Of a stretch of DNA of 61,837 bases, positions 34,142 to 43,062 are shown in pieces. The translations under genes were made by a program, and so were the position numbers. Each line of letters begins with the position of its first letter. Position 1 is the first letter of the stretch. Below the pieces are notes generated by a model. It saw only the letters and a list, made by a program, of their open reading frames with translations, was not told where the DNA came from and searched no databases. The stretch lies in contig NZ_CAMCEC010000013.1 in assembly GCF_945873775.1 (NCBI RefSeq), positions 1 to 61,837 on the forward strand, written 5' to 3'. The stretch comes from an uncultured Treponema sp. (GTDB lineage Bacteria > Spirochaetota > Spirochaetia > Treponematales > Treponemataceae).

Positions 34142-35851
34142 TTGGCAATTTTAAAATCTTATGCAAATCTCCTTAGAAGTTCTCCGCTGGCAAGAACAAT
34201 AAGCTGGATAATTGTTGTTGTTTCCGCAGTTTTAATTTTGGGAATTTTAGGTCGCAATGTTAAACGCAAGCCGGTAATAGATTCCATAAGTCCGATGATT
34301 GGCTCGCCGGGCGATGAAATGACAATAGAAGGCAGCGGATTTGGAGATTCAAGGGGAACTTCAAGCGTAGAAATCGCAGGCTCTAAAATCACTGCAAGCG
34401 GATATTCACTTTGGTCAGATAAAAAAATCAAATTTATAATTCCGCCAAATGCGCAGGACGGACTTGTAATTGTAGGAACTTCGGCAGGAAAATCCGAGCC
34501 GGCATTTTTTGCAAATGAAAACGGAATTCCCGTTGCGGCAGTTGCGCCAGCGGCAACTTCAGTTCCTGTAATCGCATCAATTTCCGCAGAAAGCGCAGTA
34601 ACCGGGCAGACGATAATAATCCGCGGAACAAATTTCGGAACTTCAAAAGGGAAATCAAAAGTTTACTTTACAGCGAACCGGGACGAAACTTCATCTTTGC
34701 ATAGCTCGGAACAAAATGAAAATCAGGACAAAAACAACATTTTCATTCCGGCAAGTGAAACTGACTTTGACTACATCGCCTGGACAGACTCTGAAATTTC
34801 TGTGAAGATTCCAGACGGTGCTTCAAGCGGCTCGATTTTTATAGAAACTCCGCACGGAACAAGCGCGGCAAAAAAAATCAATGTAAATTTCCCTTACGGA
34901 AAAAAGCAGTACTCAAACAAAAGAACTTATGTAATTCAGATTGCCGCCGATATTTCAAATCACGTCGCTTCACAGGAAAGCTCGATTCTGCTTTACATTC
35001 CAAAGCCCGCAGTTTCTTCGTTTCAGCCTTTTGTTGAACTGAATGAAGTTTACCCTGAGCCATTTATAGTTGACGACACTTTTGACATAATTCACAACAA
35101 GCAGCTGAACCGGATTACAAACAACAAGCAAAGATTCAGCCAGACATTTATTGTGAGTACTTTCGGAATAAAAGGAAATTTCAATCCAAGAAATTTGGGA
35201 CAATACAAAGACAGAGGCGGAATTTTGTACGCAAAAAATACTTCCGCGGATGCTTGTGTTCCGTCGGACTCAAAAGCGGTTTCTTCGCTTCTTGAAACAA
35301 TTGTCGGGCGCGAAAAAAATCCGTATAGGCAGGCAAAACTCATTTACAATTTTATGACGGAAAATTATGAAGTTTCGGAAAAAATCCGCACAGGAAATAT
35401 TTCGCCGCTTGATTTAATCCGCAGAAAAAAAGGCGACGCTTACGACTTTGCAATTCTTTACACAGCTTTGTGCAGAGCGGCAGGAATTCCTTCTGTTCCA
35501 GTTGCGGGAATTCTTGCGCAAGACAAATCAAATGTAACTCCGCATTGGTGGACAGAACTTTATTTTGAAGGATACGGATGGCTGCCTGTTGACGTTTCGC
35601 TTGGAGCCGGACTTTCATTTTCTTCATTTATTGAAATAGCCGACCCAAAAGAATTTTACTTTGGAAATCTTGACAATCAGCACATTGCATTCAGCAGAGG
35701 CTGGCATCAGATAAAGCAGTCGTCTTTAAACAGCAAAATTGTTTACAGACCGCGTACTTATGCTTTACAATCTTTATGGGAAGAAGCCGGAGACAAAACT
35801 TCAAGCTACAGTTCTTTATGGAACAATCCTGTTATTCAAGGAATTTACTAA
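34142..35851 (+). CDS. Membrane-anchored TIG/IPT protein with an inactive transglutaminase-like domain
   Basis: 569 residues from a TTG that follows the anti-sigma stop at one base. One N-terminal membrane helix (~18-36), two IPT/TIG domains (about 46-125 and 140-255, IDSISPMIGSPGDEMTIEGSGFG and VIASISAESAVTGQTIIIRGTNFG), then a transglutaminase-like core. In the core the catalytic Cys motif GDC is GDAYDFA (Ala near 430), while the His (HWWTELYFEG) and Asp (WLPVDVS) are kept. It is probably a periplasmic binding or sensing protein rather than an enzyme. Its place behind sigma/anti-sigma suggests a signalling role. Confidence 0.8.
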   Translation: MAILKSYANLLRSSPLARTISWIIVVVSAVLILGILGRNVKRKPVIDSISPMIGSPGDEMTIEGSGFGDSRGTSSVEIAGSKITASGYSLWSDKKIKFIIPPNAQDGLVIVGTSAGKSEPAFFANENGIPVAAVAPAATSVPVIASISAESAVTGQTIIIRGTNFGTSKGKSKVYFTANRDETSSLHSSEQNENQDKNNIFIPASETDFDYIAWTDSEISVKIPDGASSGSIFIETPHGTSAAKKINVNFPYGKKQYSNKRTYVIQIAADISNHVASQESSILLYIPKPAVSSFQPFVELNEVYPEPFIVDDTFDIIHNKQLNRITNNKQRFSQTFIVSTFGIKGNFNPRNLGQYKDRGGILYAKNTSADACVPSDSKAVSSLLETIVGREKNPYRQAKLIYNFMTENYEVSEKIRTGNISPLDLIRRKKGDAYDFAILYTALCRAAGIPSVPVAGILAQDKSNVTPHWWTELYFEGYGWLPVDVSLGAGLSFSSFIEIADPKEFYFGNLDNQHIAFSRGWHQIKQSSLNSKIVYRPRTYALQSLWEEAGDKTSSYSSLWNNPVIQGIY

Positions 35852-35870
35852 AATATATATGGAGAAAAAA

Positions 35871-36602
35871 ATGACTACAAAAGTTTTAAGCGTAGGCGGT
35901 TCAATAATTGCACCGGACAAGCCAGATGAAGATTTTCTTTTTGAATTCAGCAGCATGATTTGCTCGTGGCTTTCTGAAAATAAAGATGCACGGCTGATTC
36001 TTGTAGCTGGCGGCGGCGGACCTGCAAGAAACTATCAAAATTCATACAAAGCGGTTTCTGCAAAATTTGATGAAAACCAAAAAAAACTTTCAGCATTTGA
36101 AAATTCAGAAAAACTTAACTATGCCTGCGACTGGATTGGCATAATGGCAACCCGGCTCAACGCACAGCTTTTAAAAACTGTATTCGGACCTTTGTGCAGC
36201 CAAGATGTTGTAACAGATCCAACAAAAGTCAGCGACTTTACAGGAAGAATTCTTGTTGCTTCCGGCTGGAAACCTGGATTTTCAACAGACAATGACGCAG
36301 TTCTTCTTGCAGAACGTTTTGAAGCAGACACAGTTGTAAATCTTTCAAACATTGAAAAAGTGTACACAGACGATCCGCGCAAAAATCCTGATGCAAAACC
36401 AATCGACAATATCTCTTGGAGCGATTTTAGAAAAATGGTTGGAGACGAATGGGTTCCGGGAAAAAACTGTCCGTTTGATCCAATCGCTTCAAAAAAAGCA
36501 CAGGAGCTTGGCTTAAAAGTTATTTGCGCAGGCGGAAAAAACATCGGGAATATAAAAGCAGTTCTTGATGGAAAAAATTACATAGGAACAACAATTTCGT
36601 AA
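35871..36602 (+). CDS. pyrH: UMP kinase, archaeal-like amino-acid-kinase family
   Basis: 243 residues from ATG 35871, preceded by GGAG at 7 bases. It phosphorylates UMP to UDP. Motifs: SVGGSIIAPD, VAGGGGPARNYQ, the nucleotide loop SGWKPGFSTDNDAVLLAE and TVVNLSNIEKVYTDDPRKNPDAKPI. This is the compact archaeal/spirochaetal form rather than the E. coli type. The upstream in-frame extension overlaps the TIG gene and lacks a ribosome binding site. Confidence 0.85.
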   Translation: MTTKVLSVGGSIIAPDKPDEDFLFEFSSMICSWLSENKDARLILVAGGGGPARNYQNSYKAVSAKFDENQKKLSAFENSEKLNYACDWIGIMATRLNAQLLKTVFGPLCSQDVVTDPTKVSDFTGRILVASGWKPGFSTDNDAVLLAERFEADTVVNLSNIEKVYTDDPRKNPDAKPIDNISWSDFRKMVGDEWVPGKNCPFDPIASKKAQELGLKVICAGGKNIGNIKAVLDGKNYIGTTIS

Positions 36603-36604
36603 GC

Positions 36605-37183
36605 ATGAAAAAAATTCAATTGCCGATTTTTATATTTTGTCTTTTGCTAACAGCAGTTTCATGCGTTTCAACAAAAGGACACAAAGAAATTTCAAGAAAT
36701 CTTTCTGACCAAGGAATAAAATCAGAAAAGCAGCTTTATAATTTTTTTATGAGCGCAAATCCTTCAGCAGACAAAAAAGAAGTTGCACGGCTTGCAGCTC
36801 TTTATATTGAAGAAGCAAATGCGGAAGGAATAAACAGCGACTGCGCTTTTGTCCAGATGTGCCTCGAAACTGGTTTTTTAAGATTCGGAAATCTTGTTAC
36901 GCCGAAAATGCACAATTACTGCGGACTGGGCGCAATCGATGCAGAACATCCAGGCGAAACTTTTGCAACAGAACAACTTGGAGTAAGAGCGCACATTCAG
37001 CATCTTCACGCTTATGCAACAAAAGATATTCCGCTGAACAATGAATGCATTGATACTCGGTATAAGTATGTAAATCCGCGCGGAAAATCTCCAACAATAG
37101 AAGGACTTGCGGGAACTTGGGCTGCAGACAAAAACTACGCTTTAAAACTTGAGCAGCTTTTAGTTCGACTTGAATCTTTTTAA
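36605..37183 (+). CDS. Glucosaminidase-domain lipoprotein
   Basis: 192 residues with a lipoprotein signal (lipobox AVSC, Cys near 20). The mature part is a glucosaminidase (PF01832, GH73-like) domain: ALYIEEANAEGINSDCAFVQMCLETGFLRFG with catalytic Glu near residue 88, then MHNYCGLGAID and EQLGVRAHIQHLHAYA. It should cut peptidoglycan glycans near the membrane during growth or separation. Its ATG lies 2 bases after the pyrH stop. Confidence 0.85.
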   Translation: MKKIQLPIFIFCLLLTAVSCVSTKGHKEISRNLSDQGIKSEKQLYNFFMSANPSADKKEVARLAALYIEEANAEGINSDCAFVQMCLETGFLRFGNLVTPKMHNYCGLGAIDAEHPGETFATEQLGVRAHIQHLHAYATKDIPLNNECIDTRYKYVNPRGKSPTIEGLAGTWAADKNYALKLEQLLVRLESF

Positions 37184-37221
37184 GCAACTCTGAATTCTTA
37201 TCCGCCGAAAATTCTGCAATG

Positions 37222-37250
37222 TTGTAACTTTTTGATTTTTAAACTATCAT
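37222..37250 (+). promoter_or_regulatory. Promoter of purD, probably leaderless
   Basis: TTGTAA (37222-37227), 17 bases, TATCAT (37245-37250). The purD ATG at 37258 is seven bases after the -10 box, with no ribosome binding site. Confidence 0.6.
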
Positions 37251-37257
37251 AGCAACT

Positions 37258-38610
37258 ATGAAAGTTATTGTTGTAGGAAACGGCGGACGAGAGCATACAA
37301 TTGCATGGAAATTAGCACAAAGCAATCTTGTTGAAGAAGTAATTTGTGTTCCAGGAAACGGCGGAACAGCCTTTGAAAAAAAATGCAGAAATATTGATTT
37401 TTCAAAATGTGAATATCTTAACGGCATCACAGGAAACGATGCGTACATAAAAGTTGCAAAGGAAAACAAATGCGAGCTTGCCGTTATCGGACCGGAAAAT
37501 CCGCTTGCAGAAGGACTTGCAGATTTATTCTGGAACGCAGGAATTCCAACTGTAGGACCGAAGTTTCAGGCAGCGCAGCTTGAAGCCAGTAAAGATCTTG
37601 CAAAAGAATTCATGCACAAATACAACGTTGCCTGCGCAAAAAGCAAAACTTTCACTTCAAAAGAAGAAGCAATTTCGTACATAAAAGAACAAGGCGCGCC
37701 GATTGTTGTAAAGGCGGACGGACTTGCAGCTGGAAAAGGCGTTGTAGTTGCAAAGACTTTGGAAGAAGCTGAAAACGCGGTCGAGCAGCTTATGGACGGC
37801 TCTATCGCTGGAGAAGCCGGAAAAAAACTCGTAATTGAAGAATATCTTCGCGGAACTGAAATTTCAATTCTTGCGGCTGTAAGCGTTACAAAAGAATTTT
37901 CAGAGCAAGGAAAATCCTGCATAGTTCCATTCTTAAGCGCAAGAGACCACAAAAGGCTTTTCGACGGCGCAAAAGGTCCTAACACAGGCGGAATGGGCGC
38001 AATTGCTCCTGTTGATGACGCAACTCCTGCAATAATTTCCCAGTTTGAAAAAAATATTCTTGAACCAACATTAAAAGGTCTTGAGTCTGAAAATTATGAC
38101 TACCGCGGATTTATTTTCTTCGGACTCATGCTTACAGAAGACGGACCAAAGTGCCTCGAATACAATGTGCGCCTTGGAGATCCTGAAACACAGGCTGTGC
38201 TTCCGCTCATGGACTTTGACTTTGCAAGCCTCTGCAAATCCATAACTGACGGTTCTTTAAAAGATTTCAAGCTTGAATGGAAAAAAGGATACCAAGTTGC
38301 TCCAGTCGCAGTAAGTGGCGGTTATCCAAAATCCTATAAAAAAGGATACAACATTATAATCAATGAAGAAAAAGTAAATGAATCCAATGCAAAAGTTTTT
38401 ATAGCCGGCGCAATGGAAAACAGAAGAAGCCGAAGCCCGGACGACACAAAACTTGTAACTAGCGGCGGACGCGTTTTAGCCTGCTCTGCTTATGGAACGA
38501 CTTTTGACGAAGCTTGGAAAAATGCCTATGAAGCAATGAGCGGAATAAAATTCAACGATATGTTCTACAGAAAAGACATAGGACTTCCGGGAGCCGCTGA
38601 ATCTAATTAG
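37258..38610 (+). CDS. purD: Phosphoribosylamine-glycine ligase
   Basis: 450 residues. Joins phosphoribosylamine and glycine with ATP (purine synthesis, step 2). VIVVGNGGREHTIAWKL at the start, ATP-grasp parts VKADGLAAGKGVVVAKTLEEA (near 148), RDHKRLFDGAKGPNTGGMGAI (near 230) and CLEYNVRLGDPETQ (near 299). About 20-30 residues longer than E. coli PurD. No other purine genes lie next to it. Confidence 0.95.
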   Translation: MKVIVVGNGGREHTIAWKLAQSNLVEEVICVPGNGGTAFEKKCRNIDFSKCEYLNGITGNDAYIKVAKENKCELAVIGPENPLAEGLADLFWNAGIPTVGPKFQAAQLEASKDLAKEFMHKYNVACAKSKTFTSKEEAISYIKEQGAPIVVKADGLAAGKGVVVAKTLEEAENAVEQLMDGSIAGEAGKKLVIEEYLRGTEISILAAVSVTKEFSEQGKSCIVPFLSARDHKRLFDGAKGPNTGGMGAIAPVDDATPAIISQFEKNILEPTLKGLESENYDYRGFIFFGLMLTEDGPKCLEYNVRLGDPETQAVLPLMDFDFASLCKSITDGSLKDFKLEWKKGYQVAPVAVSGGYPKSYKKGYNIIINEEKVNESNAKVFIAGAMENRRSRSPDDTKLVTSGGRVLACSAYGTTFDEAWKNAYEAMSGIKFNDMFYRKDIGLPGAAESN

Positions 38611-38627
38611 CTTTGATTTTTACCTAC

Positions 38628-38698
38628 TGTCATTATCGGGCTTGACTCGATAATACTTTTCTTAAACATTGATTCCCGCATCAAGTGCGGGAATGACA
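38628..38698. repeat. REP-like hairpin pair in inverted orientation
   Basis: 38628-38655 (TGTCATTATCGGGC ... CGATAAT, reverse) and 38671-38698 (stem TTCCCGCA/TGCGGGAA around TCAAG, forward), between convergent purD and uppP. Confidence 0.75.
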
Positions 38699-38735
38699 AT
38701 GAAAATAGTTCCAGTAAAATTGAAGAATAAAAATA

Positions 38736-39569
38736 TTAATGAAGGAAAATCATTCCTAAAATTCCAACTGGAATCAAGTAGCAGGCAAACCATTCAAGCC
38801 TGCCTTTTTTTATAAGCCGCATAAGCCAAGAAAGCGCAATGTATCCACTTGCAAAAGCCGCCGCACAACCTGCAATAACAGGCTCTGCTCCAATCGAAGA
38901 TGAAACTTCACCCAAATCTTTCAGTTCAAGAATAAATGCGCCCAAAATCGCCGGAATAGAAACAATGAAAGAAAATTCGCCGGCAACGTCCCGCTTAACT
39001 CCGCAAAAGAGAGCGCCCGCAATTGTTGAGCCGCTTCTTGAAATTCCAGGCAATGTTCCAATTCCCTGCGCAAATCCAATTGCCAAAGATTGTTTCCAAG
39101 ACGGAGACTTTAAAGAAGATTCAGAAGATGCCGAATGTTTCTTTTCAAGAAGTGAAGAAAAAATCAAAAGCAACGCTGTAACAACAAATCCTGCGCAAAC
39201 AGCTTTTACAGAAATTTCAGAAATAACTTTTGAAGAAAAAACTCCAAGAACGCCGGTAACGAAAGTCGCAAGAATAATGGCAACAATGTATTTTGTGTCT
39301 TCAGATTTTTTTTCAATCTGGGCGGCGGAAGGATTTTTTATAGGAACAAAAATTCTTGCAAAACTGCAAATCAGCTCCCATATTTTTTTTCTAAAATACA
39401 AAACAACGGCAAGCAAAGTTGCAACATGAAGAAACACATCAAACAAAAGCGGCACTTCTTCAAGTCCAAATAAATTCTGCGCGACAATCAAATGTCCAGA
39501 AGAAGAAATCGGCAGAAACTCGGCAATGCCCTGAAGAACACCCAAAACAATTCCTTGAAAAATTGACAA
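38736..39569 (-). CDS. uppP: Undecaprenyl-diphosphatase
   Basis: 277 residues, eight or so membrane helices. Recycles the undecaprenyl carrier for wall synthesis. Both family motifs are intact: GVLQGIAEFLPISSSGHL (catalytic Glu near residue 17) and GTLPGISRSGSTIAGALF (near 171). A charged loop near residues 97-105 and 145-160 is longer than usual. Transcribed alone. Confidence 0.95.
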   Translation of the reverse strand: MSIFQGIVLGVLQGIAEFLPISSSGHLIVAQNLFGLEEVPLLFDVFLHVATLLAVVLYFRKKIWELICSFARIFVPIKNPSAAQIEKKSEDTKYIVAIILATFVTGVLGVFSSKVISEISVKAVCAGFVVTALLLIFSSLLEKKHSASSESSLKSPSWKQSLAIGFAQGIGTLPGISRSGSTIAGALFCGVKRDVAGEFSFIVSIPAILGAFILELKDLGEVSSSIGAEPVIAGCAAAFASGYIALSWLMRLIKKGRLEWFACYLIPVGILGMIFLH

Positions 39570-39670
39570 TTTAAATCTCCAAAAATAAATTTTAGATACG
39601 CTAGCATTTTAGTTCATCTTGATTTTTCTGTCTATAAAAAGCTACGTTTAATTCCCACCATTTTCTTAGA

Positions 39671-39700
39671 TTGAACACAGCGCGGAGTTTCATGTATAAT
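39671..39700 (+). promoter_or_regulatory. Promoter of trkA-trkH, probably leaderless
   Basis: TTGAAC (39671-39676), 18 bases, TATAAT (39695-39700). The ATG at 39708 is seven bases after a consensus -10 box; only A residues lie between. Confidence 0.7.
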
Positions 39701-39707
39701 AAAAAAA

Positions 39708-41159
39708 ATGAACATAATGATAATCGGTGCAGGCTTTACTGGAGTTCAGCTGGCAAAACGCCTTATAAACGAAGGCAACATTGTAAAAATAATCGAAAGC
39801 AACGAAGACATTGTTGAGCACGTAAGCAATCGTCTTGACTGCGAAGTTATAAATGCGGACGGAAACAATCTTCAAGTTTTGGAAGAGCTTGAAATTGGAA
39901 AAATGGATGCGCTTGTAACTTTGACTGACAGCGATGAAATCAACATGATTACCTGTTCCCTTGTGGACGCCGTTTATCCAGACGTACTGAAAATTGCGCG
40001 TGTAAGAAACTACGCCTACTATGCAAACACAAACACAACAGCTCGCCAGCACGCGGAAACTTTCAAGGGAAATCACCGTCCGCTTTACGGAATTGACTAC
40101 ATGATTCATCCTGATGTAGAAGCCGCTCAGGCAATTGTAAAAGCTGTTGAGCATGGAGCAATAAGCGACATTGTTGATTTTGGTGAAAACGGAGATTTTG
40201 AAATCATTGCGCTTCAAATTGAAAAAGGAAGCAAACTCGATGGAGCCGCGTTAAAAAACATCCGCTCGCTTACAGACAAAAAATTTCTTATAGTTTATCA
40301 GGAAACAAAAGAAAAAGATTCAGACAACATGATTTCAGCCCTGCCATCCGGCGAAACAATTTTAAATGCAGGAGACAGAATCGGAATCATAATTGAAAAA
40401 GAAAACATTCCATTTATACTTGAGCTTTGCGGAATCAAGACAGACGCAATAAAAAAAATCGCTCTGGTTGGAATCGGAAGAATCGGAACAATCGTAGCAG
40501 ACAAAATTATCGAAAAAGACAAGGTTTCATTTTTAAAAAAAATTTTCACTGGAACAAAAAATATTTCGCAGACATTCACAATCATAGACAGCGACAAAAA
40601 TCTTTGCAAGGAAGCTGAAAAAAAATTTCCGCAGGCACAGATTTTCAACGCGGACATCACAGACGATGTTTTTATAGAAGAAGAAGGAATTCAAAAGTAC
40701 AACCTTGTAATTTGCGCCACGCACAATCACGAACTGAACATGGTTGTTTCCGCTTACCTTGAATCTCTAGGCGTGGAAAAAACAATCGCGCTAGTTGCCC
40801 AGTCCCAGTTTGGAAACATAGCCAGAAAACTTGGAGTCGATGTTGCAATTCCTATGCGGGACACTTTGGTTGACTCAATTATAAGCCATCTGCACGGAAA
40901 ATCAGTAACGGGAATTCATACAGTTTCAAACGGTGCATTTGAAATCGTGGAATGCGATTTGCCTTCATCAAGCAAGTTTATCGGCAAGCAGCTAAAAGAC
41001 ATCGCAAGTCCCGGCGAATATCTGATTCTCCTTGTAAAGAAAATTGGAAGTGAAAAATTTGAACTTCCGCAGGGAAACACAACATTTTCCGTGGGAGACC
41101 ATCTGGTTATAATAGAAAAAACTGGAGATAAAAAGATTCTGGAAAAATTCAGCAAATAG
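39708..41159 (+). CDS. trkA: Trk potassium uptake regulatory subunit TrkA
   Basis: 483 residues made of two RCK halves, each a Rossmann NAD-binding domain (MNIMIIGAGFTGVQLAKRL; KIALVGIGRIGTIVADKI near 247) followed by a TrkA-C domain (about 145-230 and 395-480). It gates TrkH in response to NADH/ATP. GEHLVI-like ending VGDHLVIIEK is present. trkH starts nine bases downstream. A second in-frame ATG at 39717 is possible but the promoter position favours 39708. Confidence 0.95.
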   Translation: MNIMIIGAGFTGVQLAKRLINEGNIVKIIESNEDIVEHVSNRLDCEVINADGNNLQVLEELEIGKMDALVTLTDSDEINMITCSLVDAVYPDVLKIARVRNYAYYANTNTTARQHAETFKGNHRPLYGIDYMIHPDVEAAQAIVKAVEHGAISDIVDFGENGDFEIIALQIEKGSKLDGAALKNIRSLTDKKFLIVYQETKEKDSDNMISALPSGETILNAGDRIGIIIEKENIPFILELCGIKTDAIKKIALVGIGRIGTIVADKIIEKDKVSFLKKIFTGTKNISQTFTIIDSDKNLCKEAEKKFPQAQIFNADITDDVFIEEEGIQKYNLVICATHNHELNMVVSAYLESLGVEKTIALVAQSQFGNIARKLGVDVAIPMRDTLVDSIISHLHGKSVTGIHTVSNGAFEIVECDLPSSSKFIGKQLKDIASPGEYLILLVKKIGSEKFELPQGNTTFSVGDHLVIIEKTGDKKILEKFSK

Positions 41160-41168
41160 GAACTTTCA

Positions 41169-42611
41169 ATGGCATTTACACTTTGCATAATAATTTTTTT
41201 TATAATTTCAATAATCGGACTTTCATTCTCAATTCCAATCGCCACGGCAATTTTCTGCCATGAATATTTTGTAATTCCATCTTTTTTAATTCCGATGATT
41301 GCAAGCTTGATTCTAGGCGCAATGACACTGTTTTTTTTCCGCAACAAAAAATCAAGGCTTACAATAAGATCAAGTTTTGCAGCCGTCGCGCTCGCCTGGA
41401 TTTCTGCAAGTTTATTCGGAGCGATTCCACTTTATTTTAGCGGAGCAATTCCAAATTTCACCGATGCATTTTTTGAAAGTGTAAGCGGATTTACAACAAC
41501 AGGCGCAACGACTCTTTCCGAAATTGAAAAACTTCCGCGCAGCATAAATTTATGGAGATGCCTTTCACACTGGCTTGGCGGAATGGGAATTGTGGCACTT
41601 ACGGTTGCGCTCATGCCAGTTCTTGGAGTCGGCGGATTTCAGCTTATAAAGGCGGAAACTACAGGTCCTGAAAAGGGAAAGTTCACGCCAAAAGTGACGA
41701 CCACGGCAAAAATTCTTTGGTTCATTTATCTTGGAATGACGCTCATTCAAACTGTTCTTTTAAAAATTGCGGGAATGGATTTTATAGACGCGCTTTGCCA
41801 CGCATTTTCAACTTTGGGAACAGGTGGATTTTCAACACGGAACGCAAGCATCGGCTCATACAATTCCGCTTCAATCGAATGGATTTGCTTTGTGTTCATG
41901 TTTTTAGCCGGAATAAATTTTTCGCTTTACTATTATTTTTTTACACGGAATTTCAGCGAAATAAAATGCAACTCAGAGCTAAAGGCATACATCTGGATAA
42001 ACGTTATTTCAATCGCCGCAATCGCAATTGTCCAGGCTTCTTCTTACGGCGGATTTTTTAAGTCGCTCAGATTTTCAGCATTCCAAACAGCAAGCATTTT
42101 AACCACAACAGGATTTTCCACAGCCGACTACACAAACTGGAAAAGTGCAAGCCAGATTGTAATCCTTATGCTTCTGTTCATAGGCGGAATGTCTGGCTCA
42201 ACTTCCGGCGGAATAAAAGTCATAAGATGGGTCGTGCTTTACAAGCAGTTCAAAAATGAAATACTAAAAATGATTCATCCGCACGGAGTTTTTTCAATCC
42301 GGTTAAATCAGCAGGCAGGAAGAAAAGATGTTGTTTTTTCAGTTTCGGCTTTTTTCTTTTTGTATTTTTCATTTGTGATTTTGACCGCATTTTTCACGTC
42401 ATTTTTCGGACTTGATATGCAGACTTCCTTTACCGGAGCTTTAACAATGATCGGAAACTGCGGACCTGCATTCGGAGCGTTGGGACCAAGCAACAACTGT
42501 GGCTGGCTCGCTGCCCCTGTAAAATGGTGGTACAGTTTTGCAATGATTGCCGGCCGTCTGGAACTTTTTACAATTTTTATATTCCTTACGCCAGCCTACT
42601 GGAAAAAATAA
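41169..42611 (+). CDS. trkH: Trk potassium uptake channel subunit TrkH
   Basis: 480 residues with ten or more membrane helices. The four pore repeats are visible as SGFTTTGATTL (near 106), STLGTGGFSTR (near 217), TTTGFSTADY (near 313) and GNCGPAFGALG (near 430). It takes up K+ driven by the membrane potential or H+/Na+. The CPA2 antiporter at 17979-20084 would move cations the other way. The C terminus ends in a membrane helix just before YWKK. Confidence 0.95.
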   Translation: MAFTLCIIIFFIISIIGLSFSIPIATAIFCHEYFVIPSFLIPMIASLILGAMTLFFFRNKKSRLTIRSSFAAVALAWISASLFGAIPLYFSGAIPNFTDAFFESVSGFTTTGATTLSEIEKLPRSINLWRCLSHWLGGMGIVALTVALMPVLGVGGFQLIKAETTGPEKGKFTPKVTTTAKILWFIYLGMTLIQTVLLKIAGMDFIDALCHAFSTLGTGGFSTRNASIGSYNSASIEWICFVFMFLAGINFSLYYYFFTRNFSEIKCNSELKAYIWINVISIAAIAIVQASSYGGFFKSLRFSAFQTASILTTTGFSTADYTNWKSASQIVILMLLFIGGMSGSTSGGIKVIRWVVLYKQFKNEILKMIHPHGVFSIRLNQQAGRKDVVFSVSAFFFLYFSFVILTAFFTSFFGLDMQTSFTGALTMIGNCGPAFGALGPSNNCGWLAAPVKWWYSFAMIAGRLELFTIFIFLTPAYWKK

Positions 42612-42617
42612 AAACTG

Positions 42618-42729
42618 CACTTGGTCGGCGTTCGCTTCGGTACTCGGTTCAGGTTTTTCCATAAAAAAATAAAGACCACACTTTATTTTAAGTGCGGTCT
42701 TATACTTTAGCCAACTCCCGGACTTGAAC
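42618..42729. repeat. Duplicate of the tRNA-Thr 3' part, its terminator and flank
   Basis: Nearly identical to 42817-42927 (one-base indel, a few substitutions). It includes the last ~23 bases of the tRNA gene (acceptor and T-arm strand), the terminator stem (42672-42701) and ~50 bases beyond, then breaks off inside the T-arm into unrelated sequence. The spacing of the copies is about 200 bases. It is a broken tRNA copy, not functional. Confidence 0.85.
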
Positions 42730-42860
42730 TCGATTCCTCCAGTCGCCGGCTTCCATGCCGTCTCCTTACGGACGCCTTCACTCACTTACATCGGCATCCT
42801 TGCCGACTTTTCCTCCCACTTGGTCGGCGTTCGCTTCGGTACTCGGTTCATGTTTTCCAT

Positions 42861-42899
42861 AAAAAAATAAAGACCACACTTCATTTTAAGTGCGGTCTT
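42861..42899 (-). terminator. Terminator of tRNA-Thr
   Basis: Minus strand: 12-pair stem (42899-42888 with 42881-42870, one G-U pair) followed by a T-run. Confidence 0.85.
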
Positions 42900-42906
42900 A
42901 TGCTTT

Positions 42907-42979
42907 AGCCAACTCCCGGACTTGAACCGAGTACCTGCTCGTTACGAGGGAGCTGCTCTACCAGGTGAGCTAAGTTGGC
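42907..42979 (-). tRNA. tRNA-Thr (anticodon CGT)
   Basis: 73 bases, CCA not encoded. Acceptor GCCAACT pairs with AGTTGGC, D-stem GCTC/GAGC, loop CTCGTAA with anticodon CGT preceded by T, variable AGGTA, T-arm CCGG...TTCAAGTCCGG type. The anticodon stem has one C-C apposition next to the loop. It reads ACG (and by wobble rules only that codon). It is followed by its own terminator. Confidence 0.92.
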
Positions 42980-43062
42980 AAGTGAAAGAATGTTAGCAAA
43001 AATGAATAAATCAGTCAACAGAAAATCCGCAGCCCAGTAAAATGAGCCACGGACTTTTTTTA

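Noticed and set aside
39690-40217. 175-codon frame antisense to trkA
   Set aside because: Lies opposite clearly conserved RCK codons, no ribosome binding site; shadow of trkA.
42700-42800. Second functional tRNA gene
   Set aside because: Only the acceptor/T-arm strand is present; sequence beyond it does not form anticodon or D arms.
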